A stretch of 64,000 nucleotides of DNA, from positions 248,001 to 312,000 of the forward strand of contig NZ_JALGBH010000002.1 of assembly GCF_022809115.1 (NCBI RefSeq). Reading direction: 5' to 3'. This DNA is from Pedobacter montanisoli. Its GTDB lineage: Bacteria > Bacteroidota > Bacteroidia > Sphingobacteriales > Sphingobacteriaceae. Shown here piece after piece: positions 34,135-42,026 of the stretch (position 1 is the first letter of the stretch; every line of letters begins with the position of its first letter). The notes below the pieces were generated by a model. It was not told the DNA's origin, did not search any database, and saw only the letters and a list, made by a program, of their open reading frames with translations. A program made the position numbers and the translations under genes.

Positions 34135-34980
34135 TTAATAATCTCCTAAGGTTTCTTTAAGCTGAGTTAAAGCATTTGCAAGTTGTTCATCATTAGGCGC
34201 AGCACCGTGCCATTTATTGCTGCCCTGCATAAAGTCAACTCCGTAGCCCATTTGTGTGCTCATCAAGTTAACAATAGGTTTTCCTTTACCTGTTAATGAT
34301 TTGGCATAATGCATGGCTTTCAAAACTTCTTCCATGTTATTGCCGTCGCAGGAAATTACCTGCCATCCAAAAGCTTCAAATTTGTTCTGAAGGCTTTTTA
34401 GTGATAATATTTTTTCGGTAGGACCATCTATTTGCTGACCGTTGTAATCAACAGTTAAAATAAGATTATCAACTTCATGGTGAGGAGCAAACATAAAAGC
34501 TTCCCAATTCTGGCCTTCCTGTAACTCGCCGTCGCCCGTTAAAACATATACTAACGATTTATCATGATTGAGTTTTTTAGCTAAAGCAGCGCCAATAGCT
34601 ACAGATGTGCCCTGTCCCAGAGAACCCGAAGCAATGCGTATGCCTGGTAAGCCTTCATGGGTAGTAGGGTGGCCCTGTAATCTCGAATTGATCTTTCTGA
34701 AAGTAGCCAGTTCGCTTACTTCAAAATATCCTGATCTTGCCAAAACGCTATACCAAACCGGAGATATGTGTCCGTTCGATAAAAAGAAAAGATCTTCTCC
34801 TATCCCATCCATATTGAATTCAGGCTTGTGATTAAGAATTTCGAAATACAAAGCCGTAAAAAAATCGGCACAACCCAAAGACCCTCCGGGGTGACCAGAC
34901 TGTACGGCATGTACCATTCTTAAAACGTCTCTTCTAACTTGCGATGCGATGTTTTCTAATTCGCTGATAGTATGTTTCAT
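34135..34980 (-). CDS. Transketolase N-terminal half
   Basis: This 281-residue protein has the TPP pyrophosphate-binding domain of transketolase: VQSGHPGGSLGCADF at the start, FFLSNGHISPVWYSVLAR, then the GDG...N metal/TPP motif in VLTGDGELQEGQNWEA, and LILTVDYNGQQIDGP. The pyrimidine-binding half is the next gene, 47 bases downstream. Together they form one enzyme. It heads the operon that continues into the sigma-factor genes. Confidence 0.93.
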   Translation of the reverse strand: MKHTISELENIASQVRRDVLRMVHAVQSGHPGGSLGCADFFTALYFEILNHKPEFNMDGIGEDLFFLSNGHISPVWYSVLARSGYFEVSELATFRKINSRLQGHPTTHEGLPGIRIASGSLGQGTSVAIGAALAKKLNHDKSLVYVLTGDGELQEGQNWEAFMFAPHHEVDNLILTVDYNGQQIDGPTEKILSLKSLQNKFEAFGWQVISCDGNNMEEVLKAMHYAKSLTGKGKPIVNLMSTQMGYGVDFMQGSNKWHGAAPNDEQLANALTQLKETLGDY

Positions 34981-35088
34981 TAAAATAAAAGTTGATTACT
35001 AGCAAAGTTAAGCTAAATAAATAAAGCACAGGCATTTTGTGTGAAAATTCAGTTTATTAACATTTAAAAATAGATTGTATGAGGCTGT

Positions 35089-35121
35089 TTATCAACATTT
35101 TCAAATAATGTTTGTTGATAA
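35089..35121. promoter_or_regulatory. Dyad symmetric operator candidate
   Basis: TTATCAACA (35089-35097) and TGTTGATAA (35113-35121) form a 9-bp inverted repeat with a 15-base spacer. It ends one base before the -33 TTTG of the collagen-like operon promoter. It is not followed by a T tract, so a protein-binding site is more likely than a terminator. Confidence 0.5.
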
Positions 35122-35122
35122 G

Positions 35123-35153
35123 TTTGTTGTTTTATTTAAACTGTTTATATTTG
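35123..35153 (+). promoter_or_regulatory. Promoter of the collagen-like/T9SS surface operon
   Basis: TTTG at 35123-35126, 19 bases, TATATTTG at 35146-35153: an exact fit to TTTG-N19-TAnnTTTG. The ATG follows at 35194. Confidence 0.7.
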
Positions 35154-35193
35154 AGTAAATAATTACCCAAAAATCAACAAATATTTCGCTTTT

Positions 35194-37338
35194 ATGAGGA
35201 TCTTTGCTTTATTAACACTCTTGATGTTTGGCCTGTCTGCACTTGGCCAAAAGGGAGGCGTGGGTATAGGAACGGAAAATCCAAATCCTAAATCTATTTT
35301 AGATATTTCGTCTACTGAAAAAGGTTTACTGATACCCCGATTATCCACAGTACAGCGTGATGCACTACAGGCTCCAGGAACTAATAATCAGACGATAAAC
35401 GGATTATTGATTTTTAACACGACTACAAATAGATTTAATGTTTGGAAAGATACGGATTGGGAAGAAATCTTTAGTGGAAATAATGTAGGAGCAAAGGGTG
35501 ATAAAGGCGATAAGGGTGACAAAGGAGATAAGGGCGATCCTGGAGTAAAAGGAGATAAAGGAGACGCTGGAGCGGTAGGGGTAAATGGTGTGAATGGCAT
35601 TAACGGAGCTACCGGACCTCAGGGGCCGAAGGGAGAAAGTGGGTTAGATGGGCAGAAAGGTGATAAGGGCGACCCAGGAATAAAAGGCGATAAGGGCGAT
35701 AAAGGAGACGCAGGGCCAGCATGGTATAATGGTACTTTAGATCCTCCCGTTGCTGCATCTGAACCTTCATCTGCTAAAAATGGTGATTATTATCTGAATA
35801 ACAATAATGGCAAAGTTTATTTAAAAGTAAATAACAGTTGGGTTGAAGTAGCAAATTTAACTACAGGTGTAGTGGGCCCTGTTGGACCTGCCGGAGCTCA
35901 ATGGTATAACGGGGCTTTAAATCCTCCGGCCCAATCTACAGAGCCCGCAGGAGTGAAAGAAGGAGATTTGTATCTCAACAATAATACAGGTAATGTTTAC
36001 AAGAGACAGGCAGATGGAACTTGGGCCATTATAGCGAATTTAACCACGGGAATACAAGGCCCGAAAGGCGATCGTGGAGATGCAGGTCCGCAAGGTCCTG
36101 CAGGTTCGAAAGGAGATAAAGGAGATACTGGTTTGCCGGGAGTACAGGGTTTGCAAGGCCCTATTGGTCCTGCCGGTCCAACCGGTTTAACAGGTGCTAC
36201 AGGACCGCAAGGTTTAATGGGCCCAGTTGGACCTAAAGGAGATAAAGGCGATAAGGGAGATCAAGGCCCTGCAGGTTTGCAAGGTGCGGCAGGCCCGCAG
36301 GGCCCTCAAGGTCCACAAGGTTTAACAGGCCCGCAAGGTCCTGTCGGAGCTAAAGGCGATAAGGGAGACGTTGGCGCTCAAGGCCCTCAAGGTGTTGCTG
36401 GACCAATAGGCCCTACAGGTACTAAGGGCGATAAAGGTGACAAAGGAGATACAGGATTGCAGGGGGCCACAGGTCCAAAAGGAGATACAGGAATTCAAGG
36501 TCCTGCCGGAGCTAAAGGCGATAAAGGTGATAAGGGAGATATTGGAGCACAAGGTCCTCAAGGTGTTGCCGGACCAACAGGTCCTACCGGTCCTAAGGGT
36601 GATAAAGGTGACAAAGGAGATACAGGTTTACAAGGAACAGCAGGCCCTAAAGGCGATACTGGAACTCAGGGGCCAACCGGACCAAAAGGTGACAAAGGAG
36701 ATAAGGGCGATGCTGGAGCGCAAGGCCCTCAGGGTATTGCCGGACCAACAGGTTCAGTTGGCCCTAAAGGTGATACAGGTCCAGCCGGACCAATAGGTCC
36801 TATCGGTCCAAAAGGTGATAAGGGAGATAAAGGTGACAGAGGAGATGCAGGAGAAGCTGGTCCTCAAGGCCCACAAGGTCCTTCAGGAAGTGCGGCCGCC
36901 TGGCTAAGAACAGGAAATGGCTTAGGAAGTACTGGAGGAACTACCAATCCAGGTGTTTTTGGAGATTTTATTGGCACAACCGATGATAAAGAAGTTGTTA
37001 TTGCGGCTAATCGAGCAGAGGCCATAAGAATAAAAATAAATGGACAGGTAAAAATAGGAGAGAATGGAACACCTCTAACTGCTATTTACAAAAGTACAAA
37101 TACTATAGATCTGCCATTAATTGCCGCAGGAGCTTCATATAAACAAACTGTTTCTATAAGTGGAATTGCTAAAACAGCAAGTGTTTCAGTATCCTCTTCG
37201 CAAGAACTTCCTGATGGTTTATTGATCGCTTATGCAAGAGTATCGGTTACCGGAGTTGTAGAAATTAAATTTACAAATCTGAGCGGAGCAAGTATAGATC
37301 TGCCATCTATGCAATTTTATATCAGTGCTGTTGAATAG
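35194..37338 (+). CDS. Exported collagen-like Gly-X-Y repeat protein
   Basis: 714 residues. A signal peptide ([17 protein letters not shown]) leads to a start common in Bacteroidota surface proteins ([20 protein letters not shown]). A first Gly-X-Y block (about 99-175) is rich in KGDKGD, followed by two copies of a 50-residue WYNG module (about 176-225 and 236-286). An uninterrupted Gly-X-Y block of about 280 residues (285-563) comes next, then a non-collagen tail. Lys-Gly-Asp triplets stabilise bacterial triple helices. No T9SS C-terminal domain is evident in its last residues ([10 protein letters not shown]). It opens a four-gene operon with a type B T9SS substrate, so it is probably surface displayed, perhaps as a fibre. 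Confidence 0.9.
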   Translation: MRIFALLTLLMFGLSALGQKGGVGIGTENPNPKSILDISSTEKGLLIPRLSTVQRDALQAPGTNNQTINGLLIFNTTTNRFNVWKDTDWEEIFSGNNVGAKGDKGDKGDKGDKGDPGVKGDKGDAGAVGVNGVNGINGATGPQGPKGESGLDGQKGDKGDPGIKGDKGDKGDAGPAWYNGTLDPPVAASEPSSAKNGDYYLNNNNGKVYLKVNNSWVEVANLTTGVVGPVGPAGAQWYNGALNPPAQSTEPAGVKEGDLYLNNNTGNVYKRQADGTWAIIANLTTGIQGPKGDRGDAGPQGPAGSKGDKGDTGLPGVQGLQGPIGPAGPTGLTGATGPQGLMGPVGPKGDKGDKGDQGPAGLQGAAGPQGPQGPQGLTGPQGPVGAKGDKGDVGAQGPQGVAGPIGPTGTKGDKGDKGDTGLQGATGPKGDTGIQGPAGAKGDKGDKGDIGAQGPQGVAGPTGPTGPKGDKGDKGDTGLQGTAGPKGDTGTQGPTGPKGDKGDKGDAGAQGPQGIAGPTGSVGPKGDTGPAGPIGPIGPKGDKGDKGDRGDAGEAGPQGPQGPSGSAAAWLRTGNGLGSTGGTTNPGVFGDFIGTTDDKEVVIAANRAEAIRIKINGQVKIGENGTPLTAIYKSTNTIDLPLIAAGASYKQTVSISGIAKTASVSVSSSQELPDGLLIAYARVSVTGVVEIKFTNLSGASIDLPSMQFYISAVE
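35719..36051 (+). repeat. Two WYNG-module repeats within the collagen-like gene
   Basis: Bases 35719-35868 and 35899-36051 each encode a module WYNGxLxPPxxxxEPxxxKxGD followed by YLNNNxGxVY and ending ANLTTG. They are separated by a ten-residue Gly-X-Y bridge. The modules interrupt the triple-helix region and may act as a globular trimerisation or capping domain. Confidence 0.8.
36349..36800 (+). repeat. Higher-order 54-57 residue repeat inside the Gly-X-Y block
   Basis: Units starting near 36349, 36511 and 36682 repeat the order KGDKGD-x-GAQGPQG-x-AGPxGPTG and then [14 protein letters not shown]. Their spacing is 162 and 171 bases. The last unit is partial. This points to unequal duplication within the gene. 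Confidence 0.75.
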
Positions 37339-37343
37339 TTATT

Positions 37344-38525
37344 ATGAAAAAAAACCTTATCATAATAGTATTGCATTTCCTGGTTAACATTGCATATGCG
37401 CAGGTTACCAATACAGGAACTACAATTAGTGTAGAAAAACAGGGTTTATTGTATGTGAATGAATCTTATACCCATAACAATGGTACATTGATTAATAACG
37501 GAGAGATCGTAGTTGAGAATAAATGGATAAACAATACAGGTTCAAAGCTACTGGATAATGGCTCAGTTGGTTTAGTAAGGTTTGCAGGTGGAAAAGGAAT
37601 ATTAGATGGGAAAAAGTCTACTTTCTTTCCTAAAGTAAGCTTTACGGGAGATGGGGTTTTTGATCTTAATAACCATATAGAAGTAGGCGATAATATCAGC
37701 ATTGGAGATACCGAAATAAGAACAAATGGCTATAATTTAAGCATATTTAATCCTGATGTACAGGCTTTAATGTATAATAAAGGTTTCTTTTATACTCAGA
37801 AAGGAAGTTTCTTGTTCCGCAAAACAGGGCAAACCGGAACCTATATTTTTCCTTTTGGTTCAGATAAACTCAATTTAAAAAGGCCAGTAGCTATAACCCC
37901 CAAAGATGCGGCTGTAAATACTTATGGAGCTTCATTTATAGACAGAGACCCAAGTGATGATGGTTATAGCAGAATGGTTAAAAAATCAGGAATAGGCAGT
38001 ATCAATGATAATTTTTATCATAAGATTATGCAGGCAGAAGGTAAAAGTAATGCCGATTTATTGTTTTATGCGGGTACAGAAGCAGATGAGTTCAATAATC
38101 TGGTAAGCTGGGCCGATCAAAACATTTGGGATATCGCACCGGCTATATTTAGAAAAGATGTAGCAACTTTATTGCCACAGCTAAATGCTGCTGCTGTCTA
38201 TAAATTAATGGCATCAAACAATAAAGAAATACCTTTTGCTTTTTCTGCAACTTTGAATTCTATAGAACTTTATAATGCTTTTTCACCTGATGGTGATGGA
38301 GTAAACGAAAGATGGGAAATTAAAAATATAGATCTGTACCCCGATAATGATCTGAAGATATTTGACCGATCTGGAAATCTTGTTTACAAAAAAACTAATT
38401 ATCAGAATACATCAGCCTGGGATGCTTCAAATGTAAGTGCAGGAACTTATATCTATCTTCTAAGAGTTGGTATTAATGGAGAGAATAAGGTGTATAAAGG
38501 AACTGTAACTGTTGTTAAAAAATAG
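37344..38525 (+). CDS. Surface protein with T9SS type B C-terminal domain
   Basis: This 393-residue protein has a signal peptide (KNLIIIVLHFLVNIAYA), a beta-rich middle (repeats such as GTTISVEKQGLLYVNESYTH), and a C-terminal domain from about residue 306. That domain reads IELYNAFSPDGDGVNERWEI, LYPDNDLKIFDRSGNLVYKK and GTYIYLLRVG, the gliding-motility/type B sorting signal of the type IX system. Type B substrates usually need a linked PorP/SprF protein, and one follows immediately. Its 5-base gap to the collagen gene suggests the two exported proteins work together. Confidence 0.92.
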   Translation: MKKNLIIIVLHFLVNIAYAQVTNTGTTISVEKQGLLYVNESYTHNNGTLINNGEIVVENKWINNTGSKLLDNGSVGLVRFAGGKGILDGKKSTFFPKVSFTGDGVFDLNNHIEVGDNISIGDTEIRTNGYNLSIFNPDVQALMYNKGFFYTQKGSFLFRKTGQTGTYIFPFGSDKLNLKRPVAITPKDAAVNTYGASFIDRDPSDDGYSRMVKKSGIGSINDNFYHKIMQAEGKSNADLLFYAGTEADEFNNLVSWADQNIWDIAPAIFRKDVATLLPQLNAAAVYKLMASNNKEIPFAFSATLNSIELYNAFSPDGDGVNERWEIKNIDLYPDNDLKIFDRSGNLVYKKTNYQNTSAWDASNVSAGTYIYLLRVGINGENKVYKGTVTVVKK

Positions 38526-38529
38526 TGCT

Positions 38530-39504
38530 ATGAAGAAAATGATCTTTCTATTGCTTCTTTGTTTAAGTGCAGGTCTGGTTCGTGCACAACATGAGGTGAT
38601 TTATAGCCAATATATGTTCAATAACCTGTTGATCAATCCTGCTTATGCAGGATATAAAGAAGATATCAATATTACTTTATTGAATCGCAACCAATGGGTG
38701 GGCATAAAAGATGCGCCAACTACCCAGTCTTTTATTATAGACGGAGCTTTTTTTAATAACAAAAATGTGGGTTTGGGCTTGTCTGTAATGAATGATAAAG
38801 TAGGCATACAGGGGCAAACCTCTTTTATGGCAAACTATGCCTATAGATTGCCTGTTGGCGAAAATTCAAGATTAAGCTTTGGATTGGGTTTGGGTGCCAT
38901 ACAATTTACGCTGAATGGAAATAATGCCGTGGTTGGAGATGGAAGTGACCGGAATTTTTCAGGACAACAGACCTATTTCTCTCCAGACGCCCGTTTTGGG
39001 ATTTACTTTAGTAACGACCGTTTCTATGCGGGTGCTTCGGTTAACAATGCATTAACCAAAATATTGAATGAAAATAAAGAAAGAGCTAAATATGTGATAT
39101 TGCCTCCAACAAACTTCTTTTTAACAGTTGGAGGATTGTTAAACGTAAATGAAAGTCTCAAATTCAAGCCCTCTTTAATGCTACGTCAAGATCCTAATGG
39201 TTATGGTAATTTTGATACCAATCTTTCTTTTCTGATTAAAGAAACTTTATGGTTGGGAGCTTCGTATCGTATGGGTGTTGATATGTTGAAAAATAACCAG
39301 GATATAAATAAAACATTTCAGCAAAATTCGCTGATAGGATTGGTTGAAGTTTTTATTGCTAAAAGCGTACGTGTTGGTTACGCATTTGATTATAGTCTTT
39401 CAAAATTAAATGGTTATACCGGTGGTAGTCATGAAATTTCGGTAGGACTTACCATAGGTAAAAAAGAAAAATATAACGCTTTGACCTCTCCGCGTTACTT
39501 TTAA
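38530..39504 (+). CDS. PorP/SprF-family T9SS outer-membrane protein
   Basis: Start chosen at ATG 38530, giving a 324-residue protein with signal peptide KKMIFLLLLCLSAGLVRA. The PorP/SprF signature is IYSQYMFNNLLINPAYAGYK near the mature N-terminus, then RNQWVGIKDAPTTQSF and an amphipathic barrel with GSHEISVGLTIGKK near the end. These proteins dock or anchor type B substrates at the outer membrane. The cognate substrate is most likely the gene just before it. The start overlaps the upstream stop region by context. Confidence 0.93.
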   Translation: MKKMIFLLLLCLSAGLVRAQHEVIYSQYMFNNLLINPAYAGYKEDINITLLNRNQWVGIKDAPTTQSFIIDGAFFNNKNVGLGLSVMNDKVGIQGQTSFMANYAYRLPVGENSRLSFGLGLGAIQFTLNGNNAVVGDGSDRNFSGQQTYFSPDARFGIYFSNDRFYAGASVNNALTKILNENKERAKYVILPPTNFFLTVGGLLNVNESLKFKPSLMLRQDPNGYGNFDTNLSFLIKETLWLGASYRMGVDMLKNNQDINKTFQQNSLIGLVEVFIAKSVRVGYAFDYSLSKLNGYTGGSHEISVGLTIGKKEKYNALTSPRYF

Positions 39505-39513
39505 ACCCATCCT

Positions 39514-41496
39514 ATGTCACTAAGAAAATTTACACGTTTCTTTTTTGCTTTCCTCTTGGTTTACCTTATGCCTTCGCTGCTATTTTCAGACGATATTAAG
39601 GATGCAGATAAGCTCTATAAATCTCTCGATTATAAGTTTGCCTTAGAGATCTATGAAAAAGTAATGCAAGGCAGTCCAAGTATGGAAGTAGCCGAAAAGA
39701 TTGCCAACTGCTATAGATTTATCAATAACACCGAAAAGGCCGAAACCTGGTACAAAAAAACATTGAAATACCCAGATGCACCTGCTTATAATTATAAGTA
39801 TTTAGCTGATGTGCTTAAGCAAAATGGCAAGTTTGAAGAAGCAGAACATAACTATCTAACCTGGGGAGAAAAAGATCAAAGTGTAAATACAGAAGCACAA
39901 CAACAGGCAGAAGTTTGTCGTACAGCTAAATTCTGGACAGAAAATCCTGATGTTGGAGCCAGCATTAAAAACGAAAAAGCATTGAACTCTGAAAATTCAG
40001 ATTTCAGTCCGGTATGGGCAGGCAAAGATTTGTTAGTTGTATCAGACCGTTGGCAAAAAGAGATGAAGGGAGAGAAAGTGTATGGATGGACGGGTAATCC
40101 CTATTTAAAATTATATGCATTGCATAGTGAAAACAAGCAGATAGAAGCCTTAAATAAGAAAATAAACAGCGGTTTTCATACCGGCCCGGCAGTTGTTAAT
40201 GTAACGGCAGATACAATGATTTTTACCCGTTCAGTACCTTTTAAAAATAAGAATAACAGTAATAATCCAGGGCGCCAGTATCTTTTGATGGCAGTTAAAC
40301 AAAACGGCGACTGGATGGTTAAAGACAAGCTTCCTTTTAATGCCGATGGCAAGTTTTCTGTTCAACACCCGGCTTTATCACCCGATGGCAGGATATTGTA
40401 TTTTGTGTCTGATATGCCTGGTGGTTATGGCGGAATGGATATTTACTATGCAGAAAAGCAGACTAATGGTACTTGGTCTGCACCTGTAAATTGTGGGAGT
40501 GAAATCAATACTTCTGAAGATGATGTTTTTCCTTCGGTAAGAAAAGATGGGAAATTTTATTTTGCTTCAAAAGGACATATAGGTATGGGCGGATTAGATA
40601 TCTTTTCTGCTGAAGGTTCTAAAAATAACTTTTCAAAAGTAGAAAATCTAAGGGCTCCGCTTAATTCGCCCAAAGATGATTTTGGCATTGTATTTAATGA
40701 AGATAACTTAACAGGCTATTTATCAAGCAACAGAGCAGGAGGGCTTGGCATGGACGATATTTATAGCTTTAAATTAGGAATCAAAGTAGAAGAAAAACCT
40801 CTTGAGAACATTTATGTAGTTCAGGGTATTGCTGTTGAGAAAGGTAGTAATATACCTATTATTGGTTTGCAGGTTATTCTACGTAATAAAAATAACGGCC
40901 AGGAAACCAGTGTTTATTCTGATGATCAGGGGAAATTCAGTTTCAAGCTTGATAAAGAAACAGATTACGTGCTGAGCGGTAACTCAGATAAATACTTTAC
41001 CTCCCAAAAAGGTGATATTTCTACAAAAGGTATTAAGCAGTCTACGGTATTTGAAATCAAGTTTGAACTAGAAAAATCTAAGAATGCTTATACTATTACT
41101 CTCAATAATATCTATTACGATTTTAATAAGTGGAATATTAGAAAAGATGCAGAGGCAGAATTAAATAAGGTTGATCAGTTTATGAACAACATGCCTCAGA
41201 TTAATCTGGAACTGGTAGCTCATACAGATGCAAGAGGAACCGCTGCCTACAATCAGAAGCTTTCTGAAAAAAGAGCAATTAGCGCTATGAATTACTTAGT
41301 TGGAAAAGGTATAGATGCACAAAGGCTAAAACCGATTGGAAAAGGCGAAACGCAATTGATTAATCAATGCGCAGATGGTGTTAAATGTACGGAAGCCGAG
41401 CATCAGTTAAACCGTCGTACAGAATTTAAGATTATTAAAATTACCCCTGTTGCATTGATAAAGCATACAGGTACATCCTTATTGGATTCTAAATAG
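39514..41496 (+). CDS. TPR-propeller-CRD-OmpA protein, PorE/SprD-like
   Basis: 660 residues. A signal peptide is followed by TPR-like helices (about 25-140), then PD40/WD40-like propeller blades (FSPVWAGKDLLVVSDR, HPALSPDGRILYFVSDMP, FPSVRKDGKFYFASKG, LTGYLSSNRAGG). A carboxypeptidase-regulatory-like domain (GIAVEKGSNIPIIGLQVI, near 430) and a C-terminal OmpA peptidoglycan-binding domain (AHTDARGTAAYNQKLSEKRA) follow. This order is that described for PorE of Porphyromonas, and SprD in gliding loci also has an OmpA domain. It should tether the T9SS surface unit to peptidoglycan. It ends the operon. Confidence 0.9.
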   Translation: MSLRKFTRFFFAFLLVYLMPSLLFSDDIKDADKLYKSLDYKFALEIYEKVMQGSPSMEVAEKIANCYRFINNTEKAETWYKKTLKYPDAPAYNYKYLADVLKQNGKFEEAEHNYLTWGEKDQSVNTEAQQQAEVCRTAKFWTENPDVGASIKNEKALNSENSDFSPVWAGKDLLVVSDRWQKEMKGEKVYGWTGNPYLKLYALHSENKQIEALNKKINSGFHTGPAVVNVTADTMIFTRSVPFKNKNNSNNPGRQYLLMAVKQNGDWMVKDKLPFNADGKFSVQHPALSPDGRILYFVSDMPGGYGGMDIYYAEKQTNGTWSAPVNCGSEINTSEDDVFPSVRKDGKFYFASKGHIGMGGLDIFSAEGSKNNFSKVENLRAPLNSPKDDFGIVFNEDNLTGYLSSNRAGGLGMDDIYSFKLGIKVEEKPLENIYVVQGIAVEKGSNIPIIGLQVILRNKNNGQETSVYSDDQGKFSFKLDKETDYVLSGNSDKYFTSQKGDISTKGIKQSTVFEIKFELEKSKNAYTITLNNIYYDFNKWNIRKDAEAELNKVDQFMNNMPQINLELVAHTDARGTAAYNQKLSEKRAISAMNYLVGKGIDAQRLKPIGKGETQLINQCADGVKCTEAEHQLNRRTEFKIIKITPVALIKHTGTSLLDSK

Positions 41497-41514
41497 CTCT
41501 TAGAAATCATTTAA

Positions 41515-41549
41515 AAAAATACTGTCCCGAAAAACAGGACAGTATTTTT
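41515..41549. terminator. Bidirectional terminator between the T9SS operon and bcp
   Basis: AAAAATACTGTCC (41515-41527) pairs with GGACAGTATTTTT (41537-41549). With A and T runs on the two sides it can act for both convergent units. Confidence 0.85.
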
Positions 41550-41553
41550 ATTT

Positions 41554-42015
41554 TTAAGCTAGAGCTTCTAAAACCTGTTGCGAAGCGTTCTTGGTATCTA
41601 CTTTATTAATGATATGAGCAATATTGCCATTTTCATCAATAATGAATGTTTTACGGTTTGTACCCATGTATTTTTTGCCATACATATTTTTTTCGCCCCA
41701 TACGCCATATGCTTCAACAATTTGTTTGTCGGTATCGGCTAATAAGGTAAAAGGTAAGCTATGTTTACTGATAAACTTCTGATGAGATTTTTCATCATCA
41801 ACACTTACACCTAAAACTTCCATGCCTTTAGCTTTTAAACTTTGATAATTATCCCTAAAATCGCAGGCTTCCGTTGTACATCCCGGGGTATCGTCTTTAG
41901 GATAAAAATATAAGATTACTTTTTTGCCTCTAAATTGGTCAAGCGTAATGGCATTACCATCCTGGTCTTTTGCTGTAAATGACGGCGCTTTGTCGCCTGC
42001 TTTTAACTCGTTCAT
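41554..42015 (-). CDS. bcp: Thioredoxin-dependent thiol peroxidase (BCP/PrxQ)
   Basis: A 153-residue peroxiredoxin with YPKDDTPGCTTEACDF: peroxidatic Cys46 and resolving Cys51 five residues later, as in the atypical two-Cys PrxQ class. It reduces hydroperoxides using thioredoxin, for which a gene lies at 21818. It is cytoplasmic, with no signal. It is the last gene of a minus-strand run that also holds an M23 peptidase, an FAH protein and a T9SS-sorted protein. Confidence 0.95.
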   Translation of the reverse strand: MNELKAGDKAPSFTAKDQDGNAITLDQFRGKKVILYFYPKDDTPGCTTEACDFRDNYQSLKAKGMEVLGVSVDDEKSHQKFISKHSLPFTLLADTDKQIVEAYGVWGEKNMYGKKYMGTNRKTFIIDENGNIAHIINKVDTKNASQQVLEALA

Positions 42016-42026
42016 TTTATTTCGCT

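Noticed and set aside
36437..36796. 119-residue alternative frame in the collagen repeat
   Set aside because: A repetitive gene keeps other frames open. The in-frame Gly-X-Y reading is clear and is the real product.
35500..36900. Repeated DNA that could suggest a CRISPR array
   Set aside because: The periodicity is nine bases, with Gly-X-Y coding in frame throughout. There are no equal-length spacers and no cas genes near by.
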